From Defluviitaleaceae bacterium (GTDB lineage Bacteria > Bacillota > Clostridia > Lachnospirales > WQUN01): a DNA stretch of 34,172 nucleotides. Under the pieces are notes generated by a model that was not told the DNA's origin, made no database searches, and saw only the letters and a program-made list of their open reading frames with translations. Shown here in pieces: positions 7,277-16,171 of this stretch. Position 1 is the first letter of the stretch. Each line of letters starts with the position of its first letter. A program made the translations under genes and the position numbers. Location of the stretch: contig WQVX01000015.1 in assembly GCA_009785615.1 (NCBI GenBank), forward strand, positions 1 through 34,172. The letters run 5' to 3'.

Positions 7277-10200
7277 TTAACGTACTATGATAATGTTTTC
7301 TTGAGACTCATGCTTAACTATTACATCAAACAATTCGGAAGCAAGGTTTAATGGCACTTTTGCTACATCGTCAATATTCACCGGCAATTCGTATTGTAGC
7401 AACTGATCCATCAAATTTTGAGATATTTCTTCGCCTAAAACATCTGCAAAAGCATGTATAGGTACCAATATCTGATCATCTTGCACTACAGGCAGAACAT
7501 TCATAGGTGCAAAATGTGCATCAGGGCGTACTAAATCTACTATTGCACCGGAATCCAACGATAGAACAAGCCTCTGCAAGCCATATACGTATGCAATTGT
7601 AAAATCGCCTGTGTTATTTGTAAGGAATGTAAACATACCGGTGTTTGAATTATAATTACCACCAACATTTACATTGAAAGCGTTTATAGCTGTAATTTTA
7701 AGGTAGTTTGTGTTCAAATATGCTTCTACACTAGGAGCAATATAGCTTGTAACAATAAAAGGTGCTTCAAAATCTGCAATAGATTCGCCGTTTACATTTA
7801 TACTAAAAGTTAAAGCCGCAAGTACAATGTTATCGCCGGCATTTATTTGAGTATAGTCCATATCTCGTATGGTTAATTCAAACACATCTGCGTTATAAAC
7901 AAATTCCGAATATTCAAGCATTTCTTGCATTAATGCAGATGATAAAGTAACAGTTGTATCACGATTTGTTAGGAGAGTAAGTTCCAACTCATGATATGTC
8001 ATAAGTCCTAAAATCCTATTGGATATAGAAATAGTCTCTGCATTATTTTCTAATGTTAAGGTAATGCCGGTTTCACCACGCTGTATTTGTTCGTAAACAT
8101 CGTTGTCGTTTTGAGCAATGATTAAATCTGAAAGAGGTTGTAAAGGTGGCAATGTAGGAGTCCAGAAGTCTAAATCAAAGTCAAAATCCAAATCATGGTC
8201 GCTGCCACTATCGTCTGAATCATTTACAGGTGGAAGTGGCAATGTACCGGCTACATCATTACCTATAACAATGGAATTACTAAGTTCTGAGCTAACCCAC
8301 TCATTATCATTATTGGTTGAAACAGACCTTAACTGCACAACGTCACCTGCAACAAGTCCCCAGTCAGATGCTCGATGGCTTAGAAAATGAGCAGGGAGTA
8401 TTCTGTTAAATACTCCATTTACATAAAGATGCATTTCATCAGCAGCTGGAATCCGCACTCTATCAGCTTCTGAAATTGCTACCGATGCCCAAACAAGATA
8501 TTGAAGTCCTGTAAAAGCACCTGTACTCATTCGGATTTGAGGAGTCTCTAGTTGCCATACTGCTCTGTTATAGAAAGTAACAGAATTGCTGAATTCTGAG
8601 TCGACCCAAGTAGCAAAAAGATCTTCCGGCTCACGGTTTGCACCGGGACTAGCCCTTAATTGAATTTCATAAGTGCCACCGGGGCTAAAATTAAAACGGT
8701 TGTTAAGAGTAGGAAATATATCTCTGGGAGAAGAGACGTAATCCAAACCAAGTGGAGTTCCTACAGTCACAGGTACAGCTACATGCTGAATTCCACCATA
8801 TACTCCGTTAACATAAACCCTCATCCAGCTTCCACGTCTGGCATTAGTCCATCTAATGTGGCGTCCATCTTCTCCAAGAATAAGAACAGGGGTTGGTAGC
8901 ATCTCTGATCGCCTAAAGTGTATGGAACCACCCAAAGCTGAATCTGTAAATAAATCATTTGAAGAAATAGCTCTTAATTGAAGTCGGTAATTACCATTTT
9001 CAGTAAGCCCTTCAAGGGTAGTTAAATCAAAGCTTCTTACGTCAGGAGCAAGTGTTATTCTATGCATTCCATTAATATAAAGCCTAAATTCTGCTGTATC
9101 GGACTGCCTTCCCCAACTCCATGTCATGGTATTTCTGCCATATGCACGGCTTGGGTATGGAGCTTGCAATGCCTGTGAAGACATTGTAAAGCTTATGCTG
9201 TTACTAAATTCTGAATCAAGCCAAAAACTACTTTTAGCTCCCGTAGCCCTTAACTGAATTTGGCGAGCAGTATCAGGAATATGTTCGGCAAGGGTGCGCA
9301 AATCATGAATTCTTGTAAGAGAGTTAAATGATCTGTTAAACACTCCATCAACATAAAGTCTAAACACAGATACATTAGGAACCGCATCCCATCTAAGAGT
9401 GTGACCATTAGCATCCAGTGTAATAATCGGGGCTTGTAGTTGAGGCAATTCCAACGCAAAGGTTATGGCATTACTAAGTTCTGAATCAACCCAACTATTA
9501 TTAGTTGATGTAGCCCTTAATTGGATTTGATAAGTTCCACCATCAATAAGAGTTGAAAGGTTGCGTAAATCATGGTTTCTTGTATTAGCGGCAAATGTCC
9601 TGTTAAATACTCCATCAACATAAAGTCTAAACTCATTGGCATTTGGAACAGCATCCCACCTAAGCGTATGACCGTTAGTATCCAGAGTAATAGCAGGGGC
9701 TTGCAGTTGAGGGATAGTAAAGGATACAGCGTTACTAAGCTCTGAATCTGCCCAAAGGTTACTTGTTGAAGTAGCTTTCAATTGAATCTCATAAGTGCTG
9801 CCATTGGTAATTGCAGCAATACTACGCAAATCGTGATTTCTTGTAGCACCGGTAAAGGCTCTGTTAAATACTCCATCAATATAAAGACTAAACGATGTAG
9901 CACTTGGAACCTCATCCCATCTAAGAATGAAGCCATCGGCATCCAAAGTAATAACAGGGGCTTGTAATTGCAAAGTGGTTAGTGTAAACCCAATTGCATT
10001 ACTTAGTGCAGAATCACTAAATGCGCTGCTGGATGGTACAGCTCTTAACTGGATTTGATAAGAACCGCCTATGGTAAGCCCGGCAATACTATGCAAATCA
10101 TGATTTCTTGTAGCACCAGTAAAGGTTCTGTTAAATGCACCATCAACATAAAGCCTAAATCCACCGGCATTATTAACTGCATTCCACCTAATGGTATGAC

Positions 10201-12022
10201 CGTCAGCATCTAAAGTGATAGCTGGAGCTTGCAATAGGGTTACATCACTTGTCTTATTGAAGGTTATTTCATTACTAAGCTCTGAATCAAGCCAGAAAGT
10301 GTTTGCAAATGCTACAGCTCTTAATTCAATTTGGTAAGTAGCACCATCAATTAAACTAGCAAGGGTACCTAAATCGAAGCTTCTTATATTTTGAGCAAAT
10401 GTTCTGTTAGCCACTCCATCAATATAGAGTCTAAACTGAGATACAGAAGGCACTGCATCCCATCTAAGCATAACACCGTCAGGATCTAGTGTAATAACGG
10501 GGGTCTGTAGTTGAGGTCTAACCATTGTAAAGTTTATTGTGTTGCTCAATTCTGAACCAAGCCATACATTGCTGGCTGTAGTTGGTATAGCCATAGCATG
10601 AATTTGATAAGTTCCACCATCAGTAAGGCCGGAAAGATCACGCAAATCAAAGCTCAATGTAGATGCAGTAACCGTTCTGTTAAATGTGCCATCAACATAA
10701 ATTCTTAACTGCCATGCACCGGAAATTGAACTCCATCTAAGGGTATGACCATTGGGATCTAGTGTAATAACAGGGGTTGGTAATTGCGGCACATCTCTTG
10801 TAAAGTTTACAGTGTTACTAAAATCTGAACTGTCCCAAGCAGCAACTGTTGATGTAGCTGTTAACTGAACTTGGTAAGTGTCACCATTAGTAAGTCCACT
10901 AAGGGCAAGCAAATCGGTGTTTCTTGCATTAGCATTAAATGCTTGTCTAAACCCGCCATCAATATAAAGCCTAAACCCATCAGCATTAGCAACGGCTTCC
11001 CATCTAAGGGTACGACCATTAGGATCTAGGGTAATAACAGGGCTTGGTAGTGATTGAGGAACCAGCGTAAAGGTTACTACATCGCTAAGTTCTGAATAAG
11101 TTGACGGATCATTTTCTAAGTGCCTTCTTATTTGAATTTGGTAAGTGCCACCGGCAGTAAGACCGGTAAGAGTACGCAAATCGCGTTGTGCTCCTGAAAG
11201 AAAGTTGAGTCTACTGTGAAACACTCCGTTTACATAAAAACTAATTAAGCGTGCGTTTACAATTCCATCCCATGTAAGGGTATGACCGTTAGCATTTAAT
11301 GTAACGATTGGAGTTGACAGCGCAGCAAAAGGTTGTATTTGTATTGGAAATTCAAAATCAGGTACATTATTTAATATCTCATTGTAATCTAAATCTGTAT
11401 CGTTAGCATTGTCTAAGTCATCGTTAGAATCAGCTTCGTTTGCATCATCATCGCCGTCGTTAGAATCAGCTTCGTTTGCATCATCATCGCCATCGTTAGA
11501 ATCAGCTTCGTTTGCATCATCATCGTCATCGTTAGAATCCGCTTCGTTTGCATCATCGCCATCGTTAGAATCAGCTTCGTTTGCATCATCATCGCCGTCG
11601 TTAGAATTTGCTTCGTTTGCATCATCGCCGTCGTTAGAATCAGCTTCGTTTGCATCTTCTGCACCATCGTTAGAATCAGCTTCGTTTGCATCATCGCCGT
11701 CGTTAGAATCAGCTTCGTTTGCATCTTCTGCACCATCGTTAGAATCAGCTTCGTTTGCATCATCATCGCCGTCGTTAGAATCAGCTTTGTTTGCATCATC
11801 ATCGCCATCGTTAGAATCTGCTTCTCCTGAGTTTTCTACTTCGTTAATAGTCGAGTTCTCTTCATTGGAGACTTCTTCACTCCCGGGTTCATCAGAATCA
11901 TAATATGATTCTTCATACCCATAACTTGCAGCAGTCACAACTGTACTAAAATTTGTTTGTGCAACTGCAAATACGATTGCCATCATTAAAGCAATCCAAC
12001 GGGTTTTGTTGATTTTTCTCAT
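7277..12022 (-). CDS. Large secreted surface protein with Asp-rich minisatellite and fibronectin-III-like repeats
   Basis: About 1581 residues. ATG 12022 is chosen because AAAGTGGTGA sits just upstream; the GTG at 12034 lacks a site. Order: signal peptide (MRKINKTRWIALMMAIVFAV, cut near TAAS); acidic linker; twelve 11-12-residue repeats of EADSNDGDDDAN type; eleven beta-sandwich repeats of about 90 residues with the pattern ITLDxNGHTLRW, FRLYVDGVFNRT, TYQIQLRA and SELSNxIxFT; an Asp/Phe-rich linker; then a C-terminal beta-rich region. Part of that region (PVVQDDQILVPIHAFADVLG) resembles the copper-amine-oxidase-N-like stalk domain of clostridial surface proteins. No LPXTG or S-layer motif is visible, so anchoring is unknown. 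An adhesin or matrix role is inferred. It is a single gene convergent with the lectins. Confidence 0.88.
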   Translation of the reverse strand: MRKINKTRWIALMMAIVFAVAQTNFSTVVTAASYGYEESYYDSDEPGSEEVSNEENSTINEVENSGEADSNDGDDDANKADSNDGDDDANEADSNDGAEDANEADSNDGDDANEADSNDGAEDANEADSNDGDDANEANSNDGDDDANEADSNDGDDANEADSNDDDDDANEADSNDGDDDANEADSNDGDDDANEADSNDDLDNANDTDLDYNEILNNVPDFEFPIQIQPFAALSTPIVTLNANGHTLTWDGIVNARLISFYVNGVFHSRLNFLSGAQRDLRTLTGLTAGGTYQIQIRRHLENDPSTYSELSDVVTFTLVPQSLPSPVITLDPNGRTLRWEAVANADGFRLYIDGGFRQAFNANARNTDLLALSGLTNGDTYQVQLTATSTVAAWDSSDFSNTVNFTRDVPQLPTPVITLDPNGHTLRWSSISGAWQLRIYVDGTFNRTVTASTLSFDLRDLSGLTDGGTYQIHAMAIPTTASNVWLGSELSNTINFTMVRPQLQTPVITLDPDGVMLRWDAVPSVSQFRLYIDGVANRTFAQNIRSFDLGTLASLIDGATYQIELRAVAFANTFWLDSELSNEITFNKTSDVTLLQAPAITLDADGHTIRWNAVNNAGGFRLYVDGAFNRTFTGATRNHDLHSIAGLTIGGSYQIQLRAVPSSSAFSDSALSNAIGFTLTTLQLQAPVITLDADGFILRWDEVPSATSFSLYIDGVFNRAFTGATRNHDLRSIAAITNGSTYEIQLKATSTSNLWADSELSNAVSFTIPQLQAPAITLDTNGHTLRWDAVPNANEFRLYVDGVFNRTFAANTRNHDLRNLSTLIDGGTYQIQLRATSTNNSWVDSELSNAITFALELPQLQAPIITLDANGHTLRWDAVPNVSVFRLYVDGVFNRSFNSLTRIHDLRTLAEHIPDTARQIQLRATGAKSSFWLDSEFSNSISFTMSSQALQAPYPSRAYGRNTMTWSWGRQSDTAEFRLYINGMHRITLAPDVRSFDLTTLEGLTENGNYRLQLRAISSNDLFTDSALGGSIHFRRSEMLPTPVLILGEDGRHIRWTNARRGSWMRVYVNGVYGGIQHVAVPVTVGTPLGLDYVSSPRDIFPTLNNRFNFSPGGTYEIQLRASPGANREPEDLFATWVDSEFSNSVTFYNRAVWQLETPQIRMSTGAFTGLQYLVWASVAISEADRVRIPAADEMHLYVNGVFNRILPAHFLSHRASDWGLVAGDVVQLRSVSTNNDNEWVSSELSNSIVIGNDVAGTLPLPPVNDSDDSGSDHDLDFDFDLDFWTPTLPPLQPLSDLIIAQNDNDVYEQIQRGETGITLTLENNAETISISNRILGLMTYHELELTLLTNRDTTVTLSSALMQEMLEYSEFVYNADVFELTIRDMDYTQINAGDNIVLAALTFSINVNGESIADFEAPFIVTSYIAPSVEAYLNTNYLKITAINAFNVNVGGNYNSNTGMFTFLTNNTGDFTIAYVYGLQRLVLSLDSGAIVDLVRPDAHFAPMNVLPVVQDDQILVPIHAFADVLGEEISQNLMDQLLQYELPVNIDDVAKVPLNLASELFDVIVKHESQENIIIVR
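8261..11322 (-). repeat. Eleven fibronectin-III-like coding repeats
   Basis: About 90-residue units recur in the same frame. Each has a strand like ITLDANGHTLRWDAVPN, a strand like FRLYVDGVFNRTF, a DLRxLxGLTDGGTYQIQL turn and a closing WxDSELSNxIxF. The central copies (5 to 8) are nearly identical to each other, while the last two are longer and divergent. That suggests recent duplication in the middle of the array. Confidence 0.85.
11402..11824 (-). repeat. Asp-rich coding minisatellite (12 units)
   Basis: Twelve tandem units of 33 or 36 bp encode EADSNDG(D/AE)D(D)AN. Every unit length is a multiple of three, so changes in copy number would alter protein length without breaking the frame. 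The same periodicity keeps other frames open on both strands (SLESASFASS and MMQTKLILT patterns), which are not genes. The acidic DxxND pattern could bind calcium or act as a spacer. Confidence 0.9.
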
Positions 12023-12077
12023 TACTATCACCACTTTCTGTTTATTAGCCTTGAAATTAGTGTAAAAACTTCAAAGC

Positions 12078-12099
12078 TATATGTTTTTGCAAACATATA
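12078..12099. promoter_or_regulatory. Inverted repeat upstream of the surface protein gene
   Basis: TATATGTTT and AAACATATA are exact 9-bp arms around TTGC. The site lies about 56 bp before the surface protein start in the divergent 378-bp gap, where an operator or leader hairpin would be expected. The protein that would bind it is unknown. Confidence 0.35.
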
Positions 12100-12275
12100 A
12101 ATATAAATATAGACACATAAATACAAATTATGTCTATATACTTACATAATATGATCGGTTTACAAACGTATTTAACTTAACAGCATACGAAGAAAAAATT
12201 TTTGTGCCGGCTCAAACTACTCTTCCGAAATTAATTCTAATCTCTAGGTCTGTAATTCAGTCTAAGCTGATACCG

Positions 12276-12305
12276 TTGCTATATGAGCCATTGCTATTGT
12301 ATAAT
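12276..12305 (+). promoter_or_regulatory. Likely promoter of the aspartase operon
   Basis: TTGCTA at 12276-12281 and a perfect TATAAT at 12300-12305 are separated by 18 bp. The implied transcript has a leader of roughly 90 bases containing two TTTCATAAAATTA direct repeats (near 12335 and 12357) before ATG 12401. The rest of the 12023-12400 gap holds nothing else I can identify. Confidence 0.5.
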
Positions 12306-12400
12306 CCGATAGGAAAGATTCATCAGCAAATTTCATAAAATTACTTCATCAAATTTTTTCATAAAATTATGAGTATGTTAAACAGAAAGTGGGAAACTAT

Positions 12401-13840
12401 ATGTCAGAAAAACCCCGACGCGGCGTGACCGTGCGGGATTCATTAGGCGAGGCAATTATCCCGGATGGAAAATATTACGGCATAAGCACTCAACGTGCAA
12501 TTGATAATTTTCCAATTACTAATTATCAATTACATGAAAAACTGATAAAAGCTTTAGCTATGGTAAAAAAAGCGGCAGCATGTGCAAATAGGGAAGAGCT
12601 GGAAAAGAAATCGCCGGGGGTATGCGATTATATTGTTAGTGCTTGTGATGCTGTCATTGCCGGATATTATCACGAGCATTTTGTGGTTGATCCAATTCAA
12701 GGCGGCGCAGGAACTTCATTAAACATGAACGCAAACGAAGTAATAGCAAATATAGCACTTGAAAAAATGGATTTACCCAAACATTTAGATGATGTAATCA
12801 GCCCTTATGATCATGTAAACATGTCTCAATCAACCAATGATGTAATACCTACTGCTGCCCGCATTTGCATCAGAAAGTTATTAGATGAACTTCTGTTGAC
12901 TATGGAACGGCTATGCGAAATTTTCAGAAAAAAAGCTGTCGAGTTTGACAATATCGTAAAAACCGGCAGAACCCATTTGCAAGATGCGGTTCCCATTCGT
13001 TTGGGTCAAGAATTTGATGCCTACTCACGAGTAATACAACGGGACATTGAAAGAATAAAAAATACAGGTAAATATCTTTACGAAGTAAACCTGGGCGCGA
13101 CAGCCGTAGGTACATCACTAAACGCCAATATAAACTATGCAAAAAATGTAATTGGGCATTTAAAAGCTATCACAGGATTTGAAGATTTGCGCCCATGCGA
13201 AAGCCTTGTTGATGGCACGCAAAATACAGACTGTTTTACAGAAGTTTCTGCTGCCCTAAAAATTTGCGCAATTAACATGTCAAAAATAGCAAACGATTTA
13301 CGCTTAATGGCATCCGGCCCTACATGTGGATTAAGTGAAATTACGTTAAGGGAGCTTCAACACGGCTCTTCAATTATGCCCGGAAAAAATAATCCTGTAC
13401 TGCCGGAGCTTGTAAACCAAGTGGCTTTTCAGGTTATAGGCAATGACCTTACCATTAGCATGGCTTCAGAAGCCGGGCAATTTGAACTTAATGTAATGCA
13501 ACCTGTATTAGTGTTCAACTTGATACAATCTGTAAGTATGATGAATAACGCATTTGATGTGTTTGGCGAGCGATGTGTAAATGAAATTATGATAAGCAAG
13601 CGCAACAAAAATCGCATTGATAGATATGTAAGGGAAAGCCCTTATCTTGCTACAGCTTTAACACCATATATTGGATACAAAAGAGCCGGAGACATTGCTT
13701 TAAAAGCATTGGAAGAAGAAAGAGCAGTGTTAGATATATGCTTGCAAGATGAATATGTAATCAGAAAAACAGGTGGCGAAGAAAAACTTAAAGAAATATT
13801 GGATCCATTGAGGATGACCAGAGTAGGAGAAAACCTATGA
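12401..13840 (+). CDS. aspA: Aspartate ammonia-lyase
   Basis: Converts L-aspartate to fumarate and ammonia in the cytoplasm. The 479-residue protein follows the aspartase/fumarase fold throughout: the N-terminal substrate region RAIDNFPIT (typical of aspartase rather than fumarase), DPIQGGAGTSLNMNANEV, the GRTHLQDAVP region, and the signature loop GSSIMPGKNNP near residue 322 that carries the catalytic Ser. The family usually has KVNP; the KNNP here still fits the GSxxMxxKxN signature. ATG 12401 is preferred over GTG 12389 because an AAAGTGG sequence lies upstream at workable spacing, nearly identical to the site of the divergent surface gene. Its stop overlaps the start of the malic enzyme gene by 4 bp, so the two are translationally coupled. 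Confidence 0.93.
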   Translation: MSEKPRRGVTVRDSLGEAIIPDGKYYGISTQRAIDNFPITNYQLHEKLIKALAMVKKAAACANREELEKKSPGVCDYIVSACDAVIAGYYHEHFVVDPIQGGAGTSLNMNANEVIANIALEKMDLPKHLDDVISPYDHVNMSQSTNDVIPTAARICIRKLLDELLLTMERLCEIFRKKAVEFDNIVKTGRTHLQDAVPIRLGQEFDAYSRVIQRDIERIKNTGKYLYEVNLGATAVGTSLNANINYAKNVIGHLKAITGFEDLRPCESLVDGTQNTDCFTEVSAALKICAINMSKIANDLRLMASGPTCGLSEITLRELQHGSSIMPGKNNPVLPELVNQVAFQVIGNDLTISMASEAGQFELNVMQPVLVFNLIQSVSMMNNAFDVFGERCVNEIMISKRNKNRIDRYVRESPYLATALTPYIGYKRAGDIALKALEEERAVLDICLQDEYVIRKTGGEEKLKEILDPLRMTRVGENL

Positions 13841-15012
13841 CCCATAACAATCTCAAAAGTAATGGAGATGTTTCACTAAATGAGCAAGCCCTGGCCAAGC
13901 ATTCAGAATGGCGGGGCAAATATGAAATAATGCTTCGTGCCCCTCTTGATAATGAACATGATTTATCGCTGGCATATACACCGGGGGTAGCAGAGCCATG
14001 CAAAGAAATCCGTGATAACCCTGAAAAAAGCTTTGAATACACACGCAGATGGAATACTGTAGCCGTAATAACTGATGGAACTGCGGTACTTGGTTTAGGT
14101 GATATAGGGCCACTTGCAGCAATGCCGGTCATGGAAGGCAAAGCAGCACTTTTCAAAAAATTTGGAGATGTAGATGCAATCCCATTATGTCTTGCTACCA
14201 AAGACATTGACGAGATTGTTAATACAATCGTACTTCTGGAGGGTAGCTTTGGTGGCATAAATCTTGAGGACATATCTGCCCCAAGATGCTTTGAAATTGA
14301 AAGAAAGCTGAAAGAACGGTTAAGCATCCCTGTTTTTCATGATGATCAACAAGGCACAGCAATAGTTACCTTAGCTGCCGTTAAAAATGCTGTTAAGCTA
14401 ACAGGCAAAACTCCTGCTGAAACAAAAATAGTAATAAATGGTGCCGGAGCTGCCGGGACTGCAATCGTTCACCTTCTTAGAGCAGAAGGCTTTAACGATA
14501 TAATTGTATGTAACAGTAAAGGGGTTATCTACCGCGGCAAAGAAGGGCTTAATCATGCTACAGCAGAATTAGCCGAAATAACAAACGATCGCCTTATAAA
14601 AGGCACTCTTGCCGATGCCATGCTCGGTAGTGATATGTTTATTGGTGTTTCGGTGCCCAATTGTGTAACCGCCGACATGATTCGCTCTATGAATGCAAAG
14701 CCTGTTATTTTTGCCATGTCCAATCCTGTGCCGGAAATCATGCCGGATATTGCTAAAGAAGCGGGTGCTTTTATTGTAGGGACAGGGCGCAGTGACTTTC
14801 CTAATCAGATAAATAATGTTTTGGCTTTTCCGGGCATATTTAGGGGCGCACTTGATGCAAGGGCACCTGAAATAACTATCGAAATGGCTTTAGCCGCAGC
14901 AGAAGCCATTGCCAATTGCGTAAGTGATGTATCTCCCGGATGTATTATTCCGAAAGCCTTAGATAAACAAGTAGCTGAGGCTGTAGCAAAAGCAGTATAT
15001 AATTGCAAATAA
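13837..15012 (+). CDS. NAD(P)-dependent malic enzyme
   Basis: Oxidatively decarboxylates malate to pyruvate and CO2, with reduction of NAD or NADP. The 391-residue length is that of the short bacterial malic enzymes. Visible are LAYTPGVAEPC (with the catalytic Tyr, near residue 46), MEGKAALFKKFG (catalytic Lys, near 102), the metal-binding segment INLEDISAPRCFEIE, HDDQQGTAIV, the nucleotide loop GAGAAGTA (near 202) and SNPVPEI. Cofactor preference cannot be assigned with certainty. ATG 13837 overlaps the aspartase stop, and asparaginase follows after 15 bp. Fumarate from aspartase would need a fumarase, encoded elsewhere, to feed this step, so the operon points to fermentation of asparagine and aspartate to pyruvate. 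Confidence 0.92.
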   Translation: MTHNNLKSNGDVSLNEQALAKHSEWRGKYEIMLRAPLDNEHDLSLAYTPGVAEPCKEIRDNPEKSFEYTRRWNTVAVITDGTAVLGLGDIGPLAAMPVMEGKAALFKKFGDVDAIPLCLATKDIDEIVNTIVLLEGSFGGINLEDISAPRCFEIERKLKERLSIPVFHDDQQGTAIVTLAAVKNAVKLTGKTPAETKIVINGAGAAGTAIVHLLRAEGFNDIIVCNSKGVIYRGKEGLNHATAELAEITNDRLIKGTLADAMLGSDMFIGVSVPNCVTADMIRSMNAKPVIFAMSNPVPEIMPDIAKEAGAFIVGTGRSDFPNQINNVLAFPGIFRGALDARAPEITIEMALAAAEAIANCVSDVSPGCIIPKALDKQVAEAVAKAVYNCK

Positions 15013-15027
15013 TATGGGGGATTTTTA

Positions 15028-16014
15028 GTGGCTCTGATAGCAAAAGAATTTCGTGGTAAGATTGAAGATTTGCACCATTATGGGCATATCGTTGTGGTAG
15101 ATACAGAAGGCAACATACTACGCCAAGTAGGTAATCCATATCAAATGGTATATTCCCGTTCATCCGCAAAGCCAATGCAAGCAATTCCTGTTATCGAAAG
15201 CGGTGCAGCAGATAAATACAAAATTACGGACAATGAACTTGCTGTTATGTGCGCATCACATACCGGGGAAAAATTCCACGAGGAAGCAGTTTTAAGCATT
15301 CTTAAAAAAATAGGCTTAGACGAAGGATACTTGCAATGTGGTACTCATCGTCCTTTTACAAACTTAGTAGCAGATAAATTTATAACTGAAAGCAGAAAAT
15401 GGGGCAACATACACAACAATTGTTCTGGTAGCCATGCGGGTATGCTTGCCACTGCATTAATACAGCAAGAGGATCTAAATACCTACTGCGATATCACACA
15501 TCCTGTTCAGAAGCGAGTTGTAGATACTATAGCTAATATGTGTAGCTATCCTGCTGATAAAATTGTGATTGGAATTGACGGCTGTGGTGTCCCGGTTCAT
15601 GCTTTGCCGTTATATAAATTTGCCCAAGGCTATGCAAAAATGTCAGATAAAACAAATGCCGGTAAGGCAGTAAAACGTATTACAAAGGCAATGACTTCTT
15701 ACCCGGAAATGGTTGGTGGTACGGAGGACTTTACTTCAGAGCTTATGCAAGCTTTTGGTGACAAAATGTTTTGTAAGTATGGTTCCAACGCATTTTTTGC
15801 AATCGGTCTGGTAGATAAAGGTATTGGAATTGCAATGAAAATTGAAAGCGGAAGAGCAGATGTCATCCCCCTTATTGTGCTGGAATTACTTGTTCAAATC
15901 AATGAAATTACTGAAGAAGAATCTGATAACTTACCAAGCTTTAAGCAGGATACACTTAAAATCCGTAGAAATCATAGGGGAGAAGAAGCTAGCAGGATTG
16001 TTACTACTTTTTGA
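15028..16014 (+). CDS. Asparaginase of the PF06089 (L-asparaginase II) family
   Basis: Predicted to hydrolyse L-asparagine to aspartate and ammonia, giving the substrate for the aspartase two genes upstream. It belongs to the family typified by the Rhizobium etli thermolabile enzyme, not to the E. coli AnsA/AnsB fold. Landmarks are YSRSSAKPMQAIPVIESGAA, CASHTGE, NNCSGSHAGML with the Ser/Lys catalytic region, and IGIDGCGVPVHALPL. The 328-residue length is normal. The start is GTG 15028 with TGGGGGA about 8 bp upstream. No signal peptide is present, so it is cytoplasmic. It is the last gene of the operon; a stem-loop at 16094-16140 lies 80 bp downstream. Confidence 0.9.
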   Translation: MALIAKEFRGKIEDLHHYGHIVVVDTEGNILRQVGNPYQMVYSRSSAKPMQAIPVIESGAADKYKITDNELAVMCASHTGEKFHEEAVLSILKKIGLDEGYLQCGTHRPFTNLVADKFITESRKWGNIHNNCSGSHAGMLATALIQQEDLNTYCDITHPVQKRVVDTIANMCSYPADKIVIGIDGCGVPVHALPLYKFAQGYAKMSDKTNAGKAVKRITKAMTSYPEMVGGTEDFTSELMQAFGDKMFCKYGSNAFFAIGLVDKGIGIAMKIESGRADVIPLIVLELLVQINEITEEESDNLPSFKQDTLKIRRNHRGEEASRIVTTF

Positions 16015-16057
16015 CAATAATTTCACACAATTATATATTGTGTAACTATCAAAATAG

Positions 16058-16086
16058 TTGACTTTTTTCGACACAATTGATACAAT
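16058..16086 (+). promoter_or_regulatory. Sigma-A type promoter of the lipoprotein gene
   Basis: TTGACT (16058-16063), a 17-bp spacer and TACAAT (16081-16086) make a near-consensus promoter. Transcription would begin near 16093, at the foot of the stem-loop starting at 16094. Confidence 0.75.
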
Positions 16087-16093
16087 GCAAGTG

Positions 16094-16140
16094 AAATTAG
16101 CCGGGATTTCTATTTTCGCTTGGAAATCCCGGTTAATTTT
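16094..16140 (+). terminator. Stem-loop at the start of the lipoprotein transcript
   Basis: AAATTAGCCGGGATTTC pairs with GAAATCCCGGTTAATTT around a 12-base loop, and TTTT follows the second arm. It can terminate the asparaginase operon. Because it starts right after the promoter at 16058-16086, it would also form at the 5' end of the next transcript. Confidence 0.65.
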
Positions 16141-16171
16141 ATGAAAAAATCATACAATTGGAGATGAGTAA

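Noticed and set aside
11409..11903. Plus-strand open frame of SLESASFASS repeats and a minus-strand frame of MMQTKLILT repeats
   Set aside because: Both are shadows of the Asp-rich minisatellite, whose multiples-of-three unit length keeps other frames open. No ribosome site or independent signal.
13788..14327. Minus-strand 179-residue frame across the aspartase/malic enzyme junction
   Set aside because: Overlaps two well-supported genes and has no family likeness.
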